From Deinococcus psychrotolerans (GTDB taxonomy: Bacteria > Deinococcota > Deinococci > Deinococcales > Deinococcaceae): a DNA stretch of 64,000 bases. Shown here in pieces: positions 49,083 through 58,098 of this stretch. The notes beneath the pieces were generated by a model, which worked only from the letters and a program-made list of their open reading frames with translations, ran no database searches and was not told the origin of the DNA. The translations under genes were made by a program, and so were the position numbers. The DNA lies in NCBI RefSeq assembly GCF_003860465.1, contig NZ_CP034183.1, positions 2,116,001 to 2,180,000 of the forward strand, given 5' to 3'. How positions within the stretch are numbered: the first letter of the stretch is position 1; each line of letters starts with the position of its first letter.

Positions 49083-50480
49083 GTGACCGCTGCTCTGCGC
49101 TATATCATTACCCGTCCGTGCTTATCTGAAGGCACACTGACGGTGGCCAAATACCTCCGGACTCTCTTTTCTGCTGACTTGGCTGGGCAAACGCTGCACC
49201 TGACTGACGAACAAGAGCGCGATTATCCAGTTCAGATGAGCGAAAACGCCAAGCAATTGACGGGCCTGAGCTCGCTTTATCACGATCACAACCTCGATGT
49301 GAATGACGTGCTGATGCTCTCGCCGGTCAGTGAAGGCCGTTACCGCGTAAGCTGCGTGATCAAGCCGCACACCGACCGCCTCAATGCGGCTCTGGCGACC
49401 AAACCCGACCCAGCCCCGCGCCGCGTGGTCATCAATGCCACACCGCACGTCCGTGAAGTCCGCATGGAGCGCTCACAACCCAGCGCGGCGCAGGCGGCGG
49501 TCACTGAGAGCCGCAGGCCGGATCAGAGCAAAGAAGAGCAGCGCTTAATCAAGACAACAGACCTGCCTGAAAGCAAAGCAGTGCAAGTTCACGCCGAGTC
49601 TGTTCACACTGAGCCCGCCCGCCGCGATTCGGGAGTGAAGGTGGGTGTGGGCCGCCACGCGGGGCCGTCCGGTGAACCTCAGGCCAGCAGCCAAACGCCC
49701 TCCGAGAGGGCCGCTGAACCTAAACGCTCCGAAACCAAACGTCCAGAGCCGCTGCGCCCAAGCGCTTCGGGCGCGGCCCCCAAGTCGGTGTCTTCTGCCG
49801 CACCTGAGTTGGCGGCTTTAGAGACGCTGGCCGATCAGCTCGGTGAGCTGGCCCGCCTCACCGGCTACCAAGTCGAGTATCTCGGCGGCGCGGAAGCTGG
49901 CCCGGTGCGGCTCAGGGCTGATTTGGGTTCACACGGCTATGACATGGTGCTGGCCCTCAGCGAAGCCGAGCAGCAGCACCCGGCCTTCCAGCAAAGCACG
50001 TACCGCGCTCTGCTGACCTGGGAAAAAGACCTGTCCACCGCCTCGCCGCGCTTTACCCGTGAAGCCCTCGGCGCACTGCTCGAACACGCCCGCCTCGCGC
50101 CACTGACGCCCGTCGATTTGCGCGGTTACTGGAACACCTCCAGCTTCGACCTCGACAGCGTGGCCAGCCTCGCCGAGTTGGTCAGCGCCCATCTGGTGCA
50201 GCGCGGCACCTTCAGTTACGTGCTGGCCACCTTGGCGCAGCAGCCTGCCCACAGCATCGTCGATCCGTCCCGCTTGGCCGAGCGCCTCGGCAGCGGAGTC
50301 AACACCGCCGAGCTGCGCTCGATTCTAGAAACGCTGTGCCGCGCTCCCTTTATGGCTTTGCTGCCGCTGCCGGGTGGTCAGTTTTACCTGCGCTCCGACG
50401 TGCCGACGCTGCTCGCTGAACTGTCGGAGTACGCGCAGGGCGTGTCTAAGCGTCTGTCGCCCAGCCGCGTCCGGGCCTAA
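49083..50480 (+). CDS. Unrecognised protein, probably Deinococcus-specific
   Basis: 465 aa. A conserved-looking N-terminal domain of about 105 residues ([20 protein letters not shown] start) is followed by a Pro/Ser/Glu/Lys-rich linker (about 115-245) and a compact C-terminal domain ([21 protein letters not shown] to the end) of about 210 residues, helical by appearance. The start is GTG after GGAGGACACC; an ATG five codons earlier overlaps the ribosome binding site. No membrane segment. I do not recognise it. Neighbour to a regulatory-looking upstream region. Confidence 0.75.
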   Translation: MTAALRYIITRPCLSEGTLTVAKYLRTLFSADLAGQTLHLTDEQERDYPVQMSENAKQLTGLSSLYHDHNLDVNDVLMLSPVSEGRYRVSCVIKPHTDRLNAALATKPDPAPRRVVINATPHVREVRMERSQPSAAQAAVTESRRPDQSKEEQRLIKTTDLPESKAVQVHAESVHTEPARRDSGVKVGVGRHAGPSGEPQASSQTPSERAAEPKRSETKRPEPLRPSASGAAPKSVSSAAPELAALETLADQLGELARLTGYQVEYLGGAEAGPVRLRADLGSHGYDMVLALSEAEQQHPAFQQSTYRALLTWEKDLSTASPRFTREALGALLEHARLAPLTPVDLRGYWNTSSFDLDSVASLAELVSAHLVQRGTFSYVLATLAQQPAHSIVDPSRLAERLGSGVNTAELRSILETLCRAPFMALLPLPGGQFYLRSDVPTLLAELSEYAQGVSKRLSPSRVRA

Positions 50481-50492
50481 GTTCACTCTCCC

Positions 50493-50511
50493 CCTGATCA
50501 AGAAGATCAGG
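50493..50511. terminator. Short convergent hairpin, possible terminator
   Basis: CCTGATC, aagaa, GATCAGG: 7-bp perfect stem between convergent genes. It overlaps the stop codon of the minus-strand gene. T tract weak on either strand. Confidence 0.4.
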
Positions 50512-51277
50512 CTTTGCAGCGCAGGTTTTCACCAAAATATTTGGCGCTCAGCTGCGCGTAGCGGCCATCTTGCATGGACTTTGCCAGTGCGCCGTTGAGG
50601 GCCAGTCTCAAGCTGTTGTCGCCATCGGACAGCATCGCGCCCACCGGAATGCTCCACTGCACGGGGCCGTAGAGAACGCCGGCTTTGGGGTAAAGTTTGG
50701 TCATAATCGGCCCTGATACCTTATAGCCCAGTGTGGCGTCCACCTTGCCGGTGGCAATGGCATAGATCAGGTCGTTGACCGTAGCAAATACCACGGCTTT
50801 TTTGGGAAACGGCAGTTTCTGAACAAAAGACTGAATGGTGCTGCCGGAAAGTACCCCGACAGTCTTATTTTCTAAGTCAAAGCGGGTTTGAATGGCCGGG
50901 TCACGTGACACCACCGACATCCCAGCGCACAAAAAGGGACGGGTAAAACCCACTTGATTTTCACGGGTGCTGGTAATGCCTAAGCCGCCAACTGCAGCGT
51001 CGGCACGGCCTTCTTTCAAATCGCTGACGATGGTATCGAGCAACATGGGCGAAAAGTCGATTTTCAGGCCCAAATCGCTGGCCAGCATGGTGATGAGTTC
51101 GGTTTCAAAACCAGTATAGCCGTCCGCTGTCTTATAGCTAAAGGGCGGCAACTCGAGGCTGTTGACGTGCAAGACGCCTTCTTTCTTGATGTCTCTGAGC
51201 GTGCGGGCTTGGGCCAGCGGAAGAATCATCAAACTGCACAGTGAAAGAAGCAGACCGGAGCGGAAGAGCGTAGACAT
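50507..51277 (-). CDS. Family 3 amino-acid substrate-binding protein (orphan)
   Basis: 256 aa. Signal peptide (LLLSLCSLMILPLAQA), then type II binding-protein fold: GVLHVNSLELPPFSYK, GFETELITMLASDLG, ADAAVGGLGITSTRE. No permease or ATPase beside it. GGAGA precedes the ATG in an A/T-rich leader. Two such orphans are in the window (the other at 33585); ligand not assigned. Confidence 0.88.
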   Translation of the reverse strand: MSTLFRSGLLLSLCSLMILPLAQARTLRDIKKEGVLHVNSLELPPFSYKTADGYTGFETELITMLASDLGLKIDFSPMLLDTIVSDLKEGRADAAVGGLGITSTRENQVGFTRPFLCAGMSVVSRDPAIQTRFDLENKTVGVLSGSTIQSFVQKLPFPKKAVVFATVNDLIYAIATGKVDATLGYKVSGPIMTKLYPKAGVLYGPVQWSIPVGAMLSDGDNSLRLALNGALAKSMQDGRYAQLSAKYFGENLRCKA

Positions 51278-51849
51278 AATATTCTCCTTTTATAAGACCC
51301 GATTGCCAATAGAGGAATCGGGATTGAAGATAAGCAAACAAGTACGCGCCCGCTTCAGAACATCTGAAACTTGAGGGGGCGCTTTTTTTGGAGCACTTGT
51401 TAAAAAAGAGTTCCTAGAAGAATAAATGGCTGGGCTAAAAACACACTCATCCGTTTCCCCTTCCAGATGCTGTGGGTGAATTGAGTGCAACTCGTAATAT
51501 CGAAGGTCAATTGCCTGAAAAACCAGCAGATTGATCCAGATCTTCATAGTCATCTCTATTATTCGAGCTTAGCCACCCATCTCTGACAATGCTCTGACAG
51601 CCTTGTCAAATGAAGAGCACCGATTTCAGTTGCTCTGCTTCTCTTCAGCAAAACACCGAACGCTCAGCCCACCCTGGATTCGTATGTCTCCCTTTCTCCG
51701 CTGTTTTGGGCTCAATGGTGCTGATTGGGCCGTCCGGCCGACTTTATTCAGCGGGAATTGTAGAATTATTCGTCCAGAACCTGTGCAACGTCAACAGGGC
51801 CTGCGAATTCATTCCGATACTTTTTGATTAAAAAGGTGGCCTGTAAACG
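51278..51849. other. A/T-rich intergenic region
   Basis: About 570 bp. Short frames exist on both strands (51290-51553 minus, 51610-51831 plus) but have no ribosome binding site, odd composition and no recognised product, so I leave them out. May be a decayed insertion. Confidence 0.45.
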
Positions 51850-52428
51850 TTACTTTTCTGGCGGCCACTTTGCAAACACCAAGGTGTCGCGCAGTTGCTC
51901 AGGATGTTGGGCGTCTCTGGCATTGCGCTTGAGCCGCGCTTCTAATTCGTAACCCAGCCGCTTGGGCACGGCGGCGCTTTTGTGGTTGCGCGGGTCACAG
52001 CGAATTTCGAGGCGCTCAAAGCCGAGGCCGCCGCGCTGAGCTGGGGTAAGGGCCAAGTCCGTCAGGGCGGCGGCCATTTCGGTGACGTAGCCATGCCCGA
52101 GGTGTCGGGAGTCTAGCCAGTAGCCGATGTCGCCCGCCGGAACGCTCCAGTCGATTCGGTGAAGACCGCACGAGCCGATAAGCTGCCCGCCTTTCAGCAT
52201 CAGGTACATCAAGTCCTCGCCCTGCAAAAACCGGTCATGGGCGCGGGCCATGCTCTCGCTTTGCTGCTCAGGGGTGCGGGGCTGCTGCGCCCAGGGCATC
52301 CAGGGCCGCAGGTGCTCCAAGTTGGCATTGACCACCGCCGCCATCAGCGGGCCGTCGGCGGCGGTGGGCACCCGCAGCAGCAAACGCGGCGTGCTCAGGC
52401 TTTCGGGAAAGGGTACGGGTTCGGGCAT
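51850..52428 (-). CDS. RimJ/RimL-type GNAT acetyltransferase
   Basis: 192 aa with LSTPRLLLRVPTAADGPLM start, GYWLDSRHLGHGYVTEM (acetyl-CoA loop region) and the C-terminal LGYELEARLKRN strand of the RimJ/RimL class that acetylates protein N-termini or amines. AGCTTA (TAAGCT on its strand) 6 nt upstream fits a leaderless start. Confidence 0.87.
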   Translation of the reverse strand: MPEPVPFPESLSTPRLLLRVPTAADGPLMAAVVNANLEHLRPWMPWAQQPRTPEQQSESMARAHDRFLQGEDLMYLMLKGGQLIGSCGLHRIDWSVPAGDIGYWLDSRHLGHGYVTEMAAALTDLALTPAQRGGLGFERLEIRCDPRNHKSAAVPKRLGYELEARLKRNARDAQHPEQLRDTLVFAKWPPEK

Positions 52429-52539
52429 CTGCCGAGCTTAGCGTCAGAGCCTCTGGGCCGTAGCAGGTGAGCGGTTTGGCCACAAACAACGCCCGCCCAT
52501 TCGCCCGCGACTCCACTTCACTTCCTCTAAACTGCCGCT

Positions 52540-54258
52540 ATGCCTGACAACCGAGTGCCGGATTCGCAGTTCCTGATCTTGACGGCTGAGCAGCAGCGCT
52601 GGGCGACCTATGCGCCGCGTATGGAAGCGCTGATGCAGGCCAACTTGACACCCGCTGGCGCGGCGAGTTGGCTGGCCGATTGGAGCGAGCTGAGCAAGGA
52701 AATCGCGCAGGTGGGCGCGGTGCTGAGCCTGAGAGCCGACCTCAACACCGCCGATTTTGAAGCGCAGCGGGCGCTGAGCGCTTTTCAGGAGGAGTTGGGG
52801 CCGCCGCTGGGCCGCGCTGAGCAGGCTCTACGTCAGAAACTTCTGGCGCTTGAAGGCTACCAACCCGCGCCCGATTTTGCGCTGACATACCGCCGAATGC
52901 GTGACGAGTCGGCTTTTTACCGCGAAGCCAATCTTGAGCTGAGTGTGGTTCATGCCGCCCAGATGCAGCGCCACGCCGAGATCACCGGCGGCCAAACGGT
53001 GGAGTTCGGAGACTCCGAGCTGACTGTGCCGGAAGCCGAGAGCTTGCTGGGCAGCGCTGACCGGCTGCGCCGCGAGCAGGTCTGGCAAGCCATGGCCCGC
53101 AGCCGCGCCGAAATGAAGCCCGCACTGGACGGCCTGCTGCTCGAACTGCTCACCACCCGCCGCCAACTGGCGCTGAACGCCGACCTCAAGCGTCCAGACG
53201 GCTTGGACGATTACCGCGCTTACCGCTGGCAAGAGCTTGACCGGGTGGATTACACCCCGCAGGACTGCCTCGACTTTCACGCGGCCATCTTGAGCGAGGT
53301 GGTGCCGCTGTCCGCCGCAATCATGGACAGCAAGAGAGAGCAACTCGGCCTCGAAAGCCTGCGGCCCTGGGACTACTCGCGCCGCACCGCCCTCGACGCG
53401 CAGGGCCGCCCGCCGCTGACGCCCTTCAAAAGTGCTGCGGAGCTGGAAGGCATTGCCGAGCGGGTCTTTGACGCCCTCGATCCGGCCCTAGGCGCACAAT
53501 TCGGACAGATGCGCGGCGAACTGCTCGATTTGGCCAGCCGCCCCAACAAGATGAGCCACGCCTACTGCTCGAGTTTGCAGGCCAGCGGTGTGCCGTTCGT
53601 GGTGATGAATGTGGTGGGCACCGCCAACGACCTGAAAGTCTTGCTGCACGAAATGGGCCACGCCTTTCACTTTTTTGCCAGTGCCCGCGCCCAGCCGCTG
53701 ATCTGGAACCGCTGGAGTCCGCTGGAGTTTATCGAGGTGCCCAGCATGGCCATGGAGTTTTTGGCGCTCGGTGAATTGCAGGCCGCCTACCTGCCCGCCG
53801 ACTTGGAGCGGGTGCGCCGCGAGCAACTCGAAAGCAGCATTCTCTTTTTGCCCTGGGCCGCGCAGATGGACGCTTTTCAGCACTGGTTGTACTCCGAAAC
53901 CGGCCCGCAAGTCAGTATTGCCGAGCTTGACGCCAAGTGGCTGGAACTCGACCGCGCCTTTCACCCCTGGTTGGATTGGTCTGACCTGAACGAAGCCGAG
54001 CGTGCCTCGGGCTGGCAGTATTACCACATCTTTCGCGCTCCGTTTTATTACCTCGAATACGCCATGTGCAGCTTGGGGGCGTTGGGCATTTGGCGGGCCT
54101 CGCAGCATGACCGGGCGGCAGCGTTGCAACGTTACAAAGAAGCGCTGAGCCTCGGCAACACCGTCAGTGTGCCGGAACTCTACAAAGCGGCGGGCTTGGA
54201 GTTCCGCTTTGACCGCGCTTACTTGGCGGAGATGATGGACTTTGTGCAGAAACAATGA
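52540..54258 (+). CDS. M3 family oligoendopeptidase
   Basis: 572 aa, helical thimet-like fold. Zinc motif HEMGHAFHFFA near residue 370 (HExxH) and downstream Glu in EFIEVPSMAMEF. Cytoplasmic (no signal peptide), degrades short peptides. TAAACT 6 nt upstream of ATG gives a leaderless pattern. The downstream M20 gene lies 80 bp away on the same strand. Confidence 0.92.
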   Translation: MPDNRVPDSQFLILTAEQQRWATYAPRMEALMQANLTPAGAASWLADWSELSKEIAQVGAVLSLRADLNTADFEAQRALSAFQEELGPPLGRAEQALRQKLLALEGYQPAPDFALTYRRMRDESAFYREANLELSVVHAAQMQRHAEITGGQTVEFGDSELTVPEAESLLGSADRLRREQVWQAMARSRAEMKPALDGLLLELLTTRRQLALNADLKRPDGLDDYRAYRWQELDRVDYTPQDCLDFHAAILSEVVPLSAAIMDSKREQLGLESLRPWDYSRRTALDAQGRPPLTPFKSAAELEGIAERVFDALDPALGAQFGQMRGELLDLASRPNKMSHAYCSSLQASGVPFVVMNVVGTANDLKVLLHEMGHAFHFFASARAQPLIWNRWSPLEFIEVPSMAMEFLALGELQAAYLPADLERVRREQLESSILFLPWAAQMDAFQHWLYSETGPQVSIAELDAKWLELDRAFHPWLDWSDLNEAERASGWQYYHIFRAPFYYLEYAMCSLGALGIWRASQHDRAAALQRYKEALSLGNTVSVPELYKAAGLEFRFDRAYLAEMMDFVQKQ

Positions 54259-54338
54259 GCAGCGCCGGCGGGAACCTGAGCGCTAGACTGCGAATCTCGG
54301 TTCCTCCATTTCTATTCAAAGTGTAAAAAGGAGTTTTT

Positions 54339-55529
54339 ATGACGACTTTACCCCGCACAGCTTCCGGCGAACGCGCCGCCGCTTTGTTGCCGCAGCTCAC
54401 CGCTTGGCGCAGACACCTGCACGCCAATCCTGAACTCGGCTTCCACGAGCATCAGACCTCGGCCTACATCGCCGCCGAACTCGCCAAGTTTCCGCACCTG
54501 ATTGTCACACGGCCCAGCGAAACCAGCGTGCTGGCAGTTTTGAAGGGCGGCAAGCCCGGTCAGACGGTGCTACTGCGGGCCGATATTGACGCCCTGCCGA
54601 TCACGGAAGAAAACAGCTTCGAGTTTGTCAGCCAGAACAAAGGCGTGATGCATGCCTGCGGCCACGACGGACACACGTCCATGTTGCTGGGAGTCGCCAA
54701 GCTGCTCAGCGAGTCGCCCGAAGAAGTGAACGGCGAAATCCGGATGATCTTCCAACACGCTGAGGAAATTGGCCCCGGTGGCGCGGAAGAACTCGTTCAA
54801 AACACCTCGCTGATGGACGGCGTAGACGTGGTGACCGGCCTGCACCTCGCCTCCCAGCTTCCGACGGGCGTGGTGGCGGTCAAGCCGGGAGCATTTATGG
54901 CCGCGCCCGACAGCTTCCAGATCACCATTCGCGGCAAAGGCGGGCACGCCGCCCACCCCGAACAGGCCATTGACCCCATTGCGATCGGCGCACAGGTCGT
55001 CACGAACTTGCAGCACATCGTCAGCCGTAACGTCAGCGCCATCGACAATCTGGTGGTCAGCGTGACGTATTTTCAAGCTGGAACCACCCACAACGTCATC
55101 CCCGACACTGCGGAGCTGATGGGCACGGTGCGCTCGTTTGACCCCGAATTGCGTGCGCGTGCGCCCGGTCTGCTGGAGCGCGTCATCAAGGGCGTTGCCG
55201 AAGCGCACGGGGCGACCTACACCTTCCAGTACGACATGGGCTACCGCCCACTCATCAACACTGACTGGGTGGCCAACAAGCTGATGGACATTGCCAAGGC
55301 CGAAGTGGGCGAGAATGCTCAACTGGCCCAGCCCAGCATGGGCGGCGAGGATTTCTCGGCTTACCTGACCAAAGCCCCCGGCGCGTATTTTAATGTGGGC
55401 AGCGGCAACGAGCTGCTCGAAAGCGATTACCCGCACCATCACCCCCGTTTTACCTTGGACGAAGAAAGCCTGGTGACGGGCGTGCGGATGCTCCACGCGG
55501 CGGCTTTGGAATTGGGCAAGCCGAGCTAA
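54339..55529 (+). CDS. M20 family amidohydrolase (hippurate/N-acyl amino acid hydrolase)
   Basis: 396 aa. Metal-ligand motifs: HACGHDGHTSMLLG near residue 107, Glu pair in QHAEEIGPGG, His in GLHLASQLPTG and the late GGEDFSAYL. The central dimerisation domain is intact. Hydrolyses N-acyl amino acids or related amides. AAGGAG precedes the ATG. With the M3 peptidase just upstream it may form a peptide-catabolism pair. Confidence 0.92.
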   Translation: MTTLPRTASGERAAALLPQLTAWRRHLHANPELGFHEHQTSAYIAAELAKFPHLIVTRPSETSVLAVLKGGKPGQTVLLRADIDALPITEENSFEFVSQNKGVMHACGHDGHTSMLLGVAKLLSESPEEVNGEIRMIFQHAEEIGPGGAEELVQNTSLMDGVDVVTGLHLASQLPTGVVAVKPGAFMAAPDSFQITIRGKGGHAAHPEQAIDPIAIGAQVVTNLQHIVSRNVSAIDNLVVSVTYFQAGTTHNVIPDTAELMGTVRSFDPELRARAPGLLERVIKGVAEAHGATYTFQYDMGYRPLINTDWVANKLMDIAKAEVGENAQLAQPSMGGEDFSAYLTKAPGAYFNVGSGNELLESDYPHHHPRFTLDEESLVTGVRMLHAAALELGKPS

Positions 55530-55661
55530 GGAGAACGGCGTTTATCTCTGGGTAAACTGAGAGGTTGGGCAGTGGGCTAGTTCGTTTCAGCCTGCTGCTT
55601 TTTTGATCTTTACTTGTGTAAGTGGGTCACAAGGAACGGGCTGAAGCTGGGAAGTCCCCTC

Positions 55662-56114
55662 TTACTTTTCGACTGGTGACCCGCTTTTCACCTCCGCCAG
55701 CATTACCTCCAGCACGTCGGCTTTTTGCCAGCCTTCGGGCTTGAGCTGCTTGCCGTCGGCGCGGCGTGGGCCGCTGGTTTTGCTGAGATTGGCGCGGTGG
55801 ACTTCGGCAAACACCGCGTCGGCGTCCACGCCCAGCGCTCCCAAAGCGCCGTAAGTGACGTACAGTAAGTCGGCCAACTCGTGTGCCAGCGGCGCGAGAT
55901 CGGCGGGTGTGGCGGCCAAATTGGCGCTGAGGTGCTGAAATTCGGCCTCCACTTCCTGCATTTCTTCTCGCAGCAGGGTCAGGCGCAGGCTCAGCCGCTC
56001 AGCGTTCGGCACTTCGGGGCGCTGCGGATACGGCGAGTCAATCGCGGCGTGAAAGGCCTGTACTTTCTGGGCGTTGCTCTCGGGGACTTTCGTTTGAAGC
56101 GGGAAACCGGACAT
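55662..56114 (-). CDS. MazG-like nucleotide pyrophosphohydrolase
   Basis: 150 aa, all-alpha NTP-PPase. Metal-binding EExxE and ExxD motifs seen in LREEMQEVEAEF and AHELADLLYVTYG, with DADAVFAEVHRANLSK as the third helix. Removes pyrophosphate from (non-canonical or excess) nucleotides. A TAACTT box 6 nt upstream of the ATG fits a leaderless start. Confidence 0.88.
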   Translation of the reverse strand: MSGFPLQTKVPESNAQKVQAFHAAIDSPYPQRPEVPNAERLSLRLTLLREEMQEVEAEFQHLSANLAATPADLAPLAHELADLLYVTYGALGALGVDADAVFAEVHRANLSKTSGPRRADGKQLKPEGWQKADVLEVMLAEVKSGSPVEK

Positions 56115-56131
56115 GCCTTCAAGTTAGCGCT

Positions 56132-56569
56132 TCAGGGTCTGTCGGCTTCGCTGCTTATCAGGGCGGGTTGCAACTGCGCCTGAGTCAGCCGCAGTGTTTT
56201 GCCGAGTGTGACTTGCAGCTTCAGCGTCCGCATGGCACACAGACGGGCCACTTTGTCACAGATAAAAAGCTGAGCGCTGAGGGTGCCCTGCGCAGGAGTC
56301 TTGCCGGCTCCCCGACTGCCCAGCGGCAACCGGAAGCGCAGTGGCTCCAGCGTGCCGAAATAATCAGCGTAGTCGGCGTGGCGGTTGGGTGTGCCGAGGG
56401 GCCTAAGGGTTTGCGTCTGTCCGCCCACGCTAAGGGTCAGTTGATTGGGCGCAAAACGGCTCAGCAACACGCCGGAAGGCAGTTCAATCGTCAAGGCGGC
56501 AGTGTCACTCTTTGGAGCGCCCAGCAGCACAGCCGGTAGAGTGAGGGTCAGGAGAGCCGTCTGAAGCAT
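56132..56569 (-). CDS. Small exported protein, DsbD N-domain-like
   Basis: 145 aa from the ATG at 56569 (AAGGTG 6 nt upstream). Signal peptide, then a beta-rich body ending in LFICDKVARLCAMRTLKLQV. The two cysteines six apart in that strand resemble the N-terminal domain of DsbD, but the match is weak. No other domain seen. Confidence 0.65.
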   Translation of the reverse strand: MLQTALLTLTLPAVLLGAPKSDTAALTIELPSGVLLSRFAPNQLTLSVGGQTQTLRPLGTPNRHADYADYFGTLEPLRFRLPLGSRGAGKTPAQGTLSAQLFICDKVARLCAMRTLKLQVTLGKTLRLTQAQLQPALISSEADRP

Positions 56570-56656
56570 CTGTGTCACCTTAACGGCTGGGTTGGGACTG
56601 GGTTGTGGCACGCGCCGCAAAAGGCCGCCGTAGACTTGCCCGCCGCCCCGACAGCT

Positions 56657-56683
56657 AAAAAAACCACCCCCCGAAGGAGATGG
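56657..56683 (-). terminator. Strong intrinsic terminator, TTCG tetraloop
   Basis: On the minus strand CCATCTCC-TTCG-GGGGGTGG followed by TTTTTTT. No protein gene on this strand ends upstream of it, so it marks the end of an RNA transcript read leftward from about 56850. Confidence 0.85.
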
Positions 56684-56850
56684 CTTTAGACGTTTTAGTT
56701 GATAACGTGGTGATTAAAGCAGGCAACTGGACTTGAACCAGTTCGGCGGCCTAATGTCTTGCAAAAATGCGTTTTACAGCGACACTCTCGGCCTACTCGC
56801 ACGCCCGTTCTTGGGAGGTGGGCGAAACCCTCCAATTCCTCTGTACAGAA
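56684..56850 (-). ncRNA. Candidate structured RNA with tRNA-like 3' half
   Basis: Read leftward: hairpin TTGGAGG/CCTCC(C)AA at 56835-56811, then a roughly 90-nt tRNA-like stretch (56808-56719). This has a G-U containing acceptor-like pair (6 of 7), GCGA/TCGC as a D-stem, a stem with TTTT loop, and a perfect T-arm ACTGG-TTCAAGT-CCAGT (56742-56726). No good anticodon stem and no CCA, so it is not a normal tRNA. The terminator follows. Y-RNA-like RNAs with tRNA mimicry are known from Deinococcus; this is only a resemblance. The 5' end is a guess. Confidence 0.45.
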
Positions 56851-57023
56851 AAGCGGTGCAACAAACCAACTCAGGAACTAAAAGCCAGTATCTATCCAAG
56901 TGATGTGCTTAGTATGTGACTGAGATAAACATTTATTTATCTTCATGGCGCAACAAAATAAGCCTTCGATTGGCCTAGAGCGTGCGGCTTTGATGCCGCG
57001 CTCGCTCGCCAATAATAGTGGAC

Positions 57024-57653
57024 ATGACTTCCTCAGATTCCAGCTCTTTATCCACCCAGCGTCACGTCGCTTTCGATTGGGGCGGCGTATTTACCATCGG
57101 CACCTTCGACGGGCGCTCCACCGACAGGGTGGCCGAGCGCGGCGGCGTTAGCGTGGAAACGGTGCGCCAAAGCTATTTCCGGCATGTACGCCAACTCGAA
57201 GTCGGCGCGTGGACGCTGCCGCAGTTCTGGGCGACTTTGCAACAAGAAACTGGAGTGGAGTTTGCTTATGAAGAATTTGAAGCCCTTTATTTGAGCAGTA
57301 TCCATGACAACGCCCCGATGTACGCTGCGCTCGCCGCCCTCCCCAAGACTGTCCGGGTGGGCCTGCTCAGCAACAACTATCCGGTGGTGAGTGATCATCT
57401 GCGGGCGCGGCCTGAGTTCGCCCGCTTTGACGCTCTGGTGTTTTCCAACGAAATCGGCATCAAAAAGCCTGACCCCCAATCGTTCGCCGCGCTTGAGGAG
57501 GCCATGCAGCGTCCAGCCGCGCAGACCGCCTTCGTGGACGACGTGCAAGAAAACATTGACGCCGCCAACGCCTACGGTTTTCATGGCCTGCTCTATTCCC
57601 ACGAGCGGCATGAGGCCTTTGAAAAAGAGCTGGCGGCTTGGCTGAGTGTCTGA
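57024..57653 (+). CDS. HAD-superfamily hydrolase (subfamily IA)
   Basis: 209 aa. Motif I is AFDWGGVFT (nucleophile Asp; Gly where the second Asp of phosphatases is usual, as in epoxide-hydrolase/YihX-like branch). Motif II is LLSNN, motif III Lys in GIKKPDP, motif IV FVDDVQENID. A helical cap follows motif I. Probably a small-molecule phosphatase. GTG six bases upstream is an alternative start; neither has a ribosome binding site. Confidence 0.88.
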   Translation: MTSSDSSSLSTQRHVAFDWGGVFTIGTFDGRSTDRVAERGGVSVETVRQSYFRHVRQLEVGAWTLPQFWATLQQETGVEFAYEEFEALYLSSIHDNAPMYAALAALPKTVRVGLLSNNYPVVSDHLRARPEFARFDALVFSNEIGIKKPDPQSFAALEEAMQRPAAQTAFVDDVQENIDAANAYGFHGLLYSHERHEAFEKELAAWLSV

Positions 57654-57683
57654 TCGGCGGGCCGGGTTTTGGCCCTCGCCTTT

Positions 57684-58031
57684 TTAGCCTTCGTCAATTT
57701 TGTGAAGCTGCTCGATGCGCCCCGCGAGTTCCGGCAATTCCAGCGCCCGAAATGCCCGCGCCGCTCGGGTGGTTCCGGCGTTGTCGATTCGGTTTTGGTT
57801 CCAGCCCGCGATCAGCATGGCGCAGCCCTGAAGCGCTTCGCTGACCTGCTCTTTGTGAAACATGGCGGCGAGGTTGCCTGCCTGCGGAGGTCGGCTTTGT
57901 TGGGCTTGGGCCTGCACGTCTAACATCACCTGCATAAACACTTGGTCTAAGCGGGCTCGGTCAGCGGCGGCGACGGGTTTGCCAGCGGTACTGGCCGCCG
58001 TGTTGTTGGGAGAGTTACTGGGTGGGGTCAT
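57684..58031 (-). CDS. Small hypothetical protein
   Basis: 115 aa. A disordered Asn/Thr/Ser/Ala start of about 22 residues, then helices (RARLDQVFMQVMLDVQAQAQ, ALQGCAMLIAGWNQNRID). A TACACT box sits 6 nt upstream of the ATG, and it diverges from the RGG-repeat gene over about 65 bp. Not recognised. Confidence 0.65.
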   Translation of the reverse strand: MTPPSNSPNNTAASTAGKPVAAADRARLDQVFMQVMLDVQAQAQQSRPPQAGNLAAMFHKEQVSEALQGCAMLIAGWNQNRIDNAGTTRAARAFRALELPELAGRIEQLHKIDEG

Positions 58032-58098
58032 GCTCTCAGTGTAGGCGCGTGATAGACTAAGGGGTAGACCCGAAAAACGGGCAAAGGACAAAAAGACC

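Noticed and set aside
51290..51831. Short open frames in the A/T-rich gap (87 and 73 codons)
   Set aside because: No ribosome binding site, unusual composition and no recognised product; either may be real but I cannot support it.
56719..56808. Functional tRNA-Tyr (a CTGTAAA loop with a GTA triplet is present)
   Set aside because: The anticodon stem would have two or more mismatches, the acceptor is imperfect and CCA is absent, unlike the three good tRNAs in this window.
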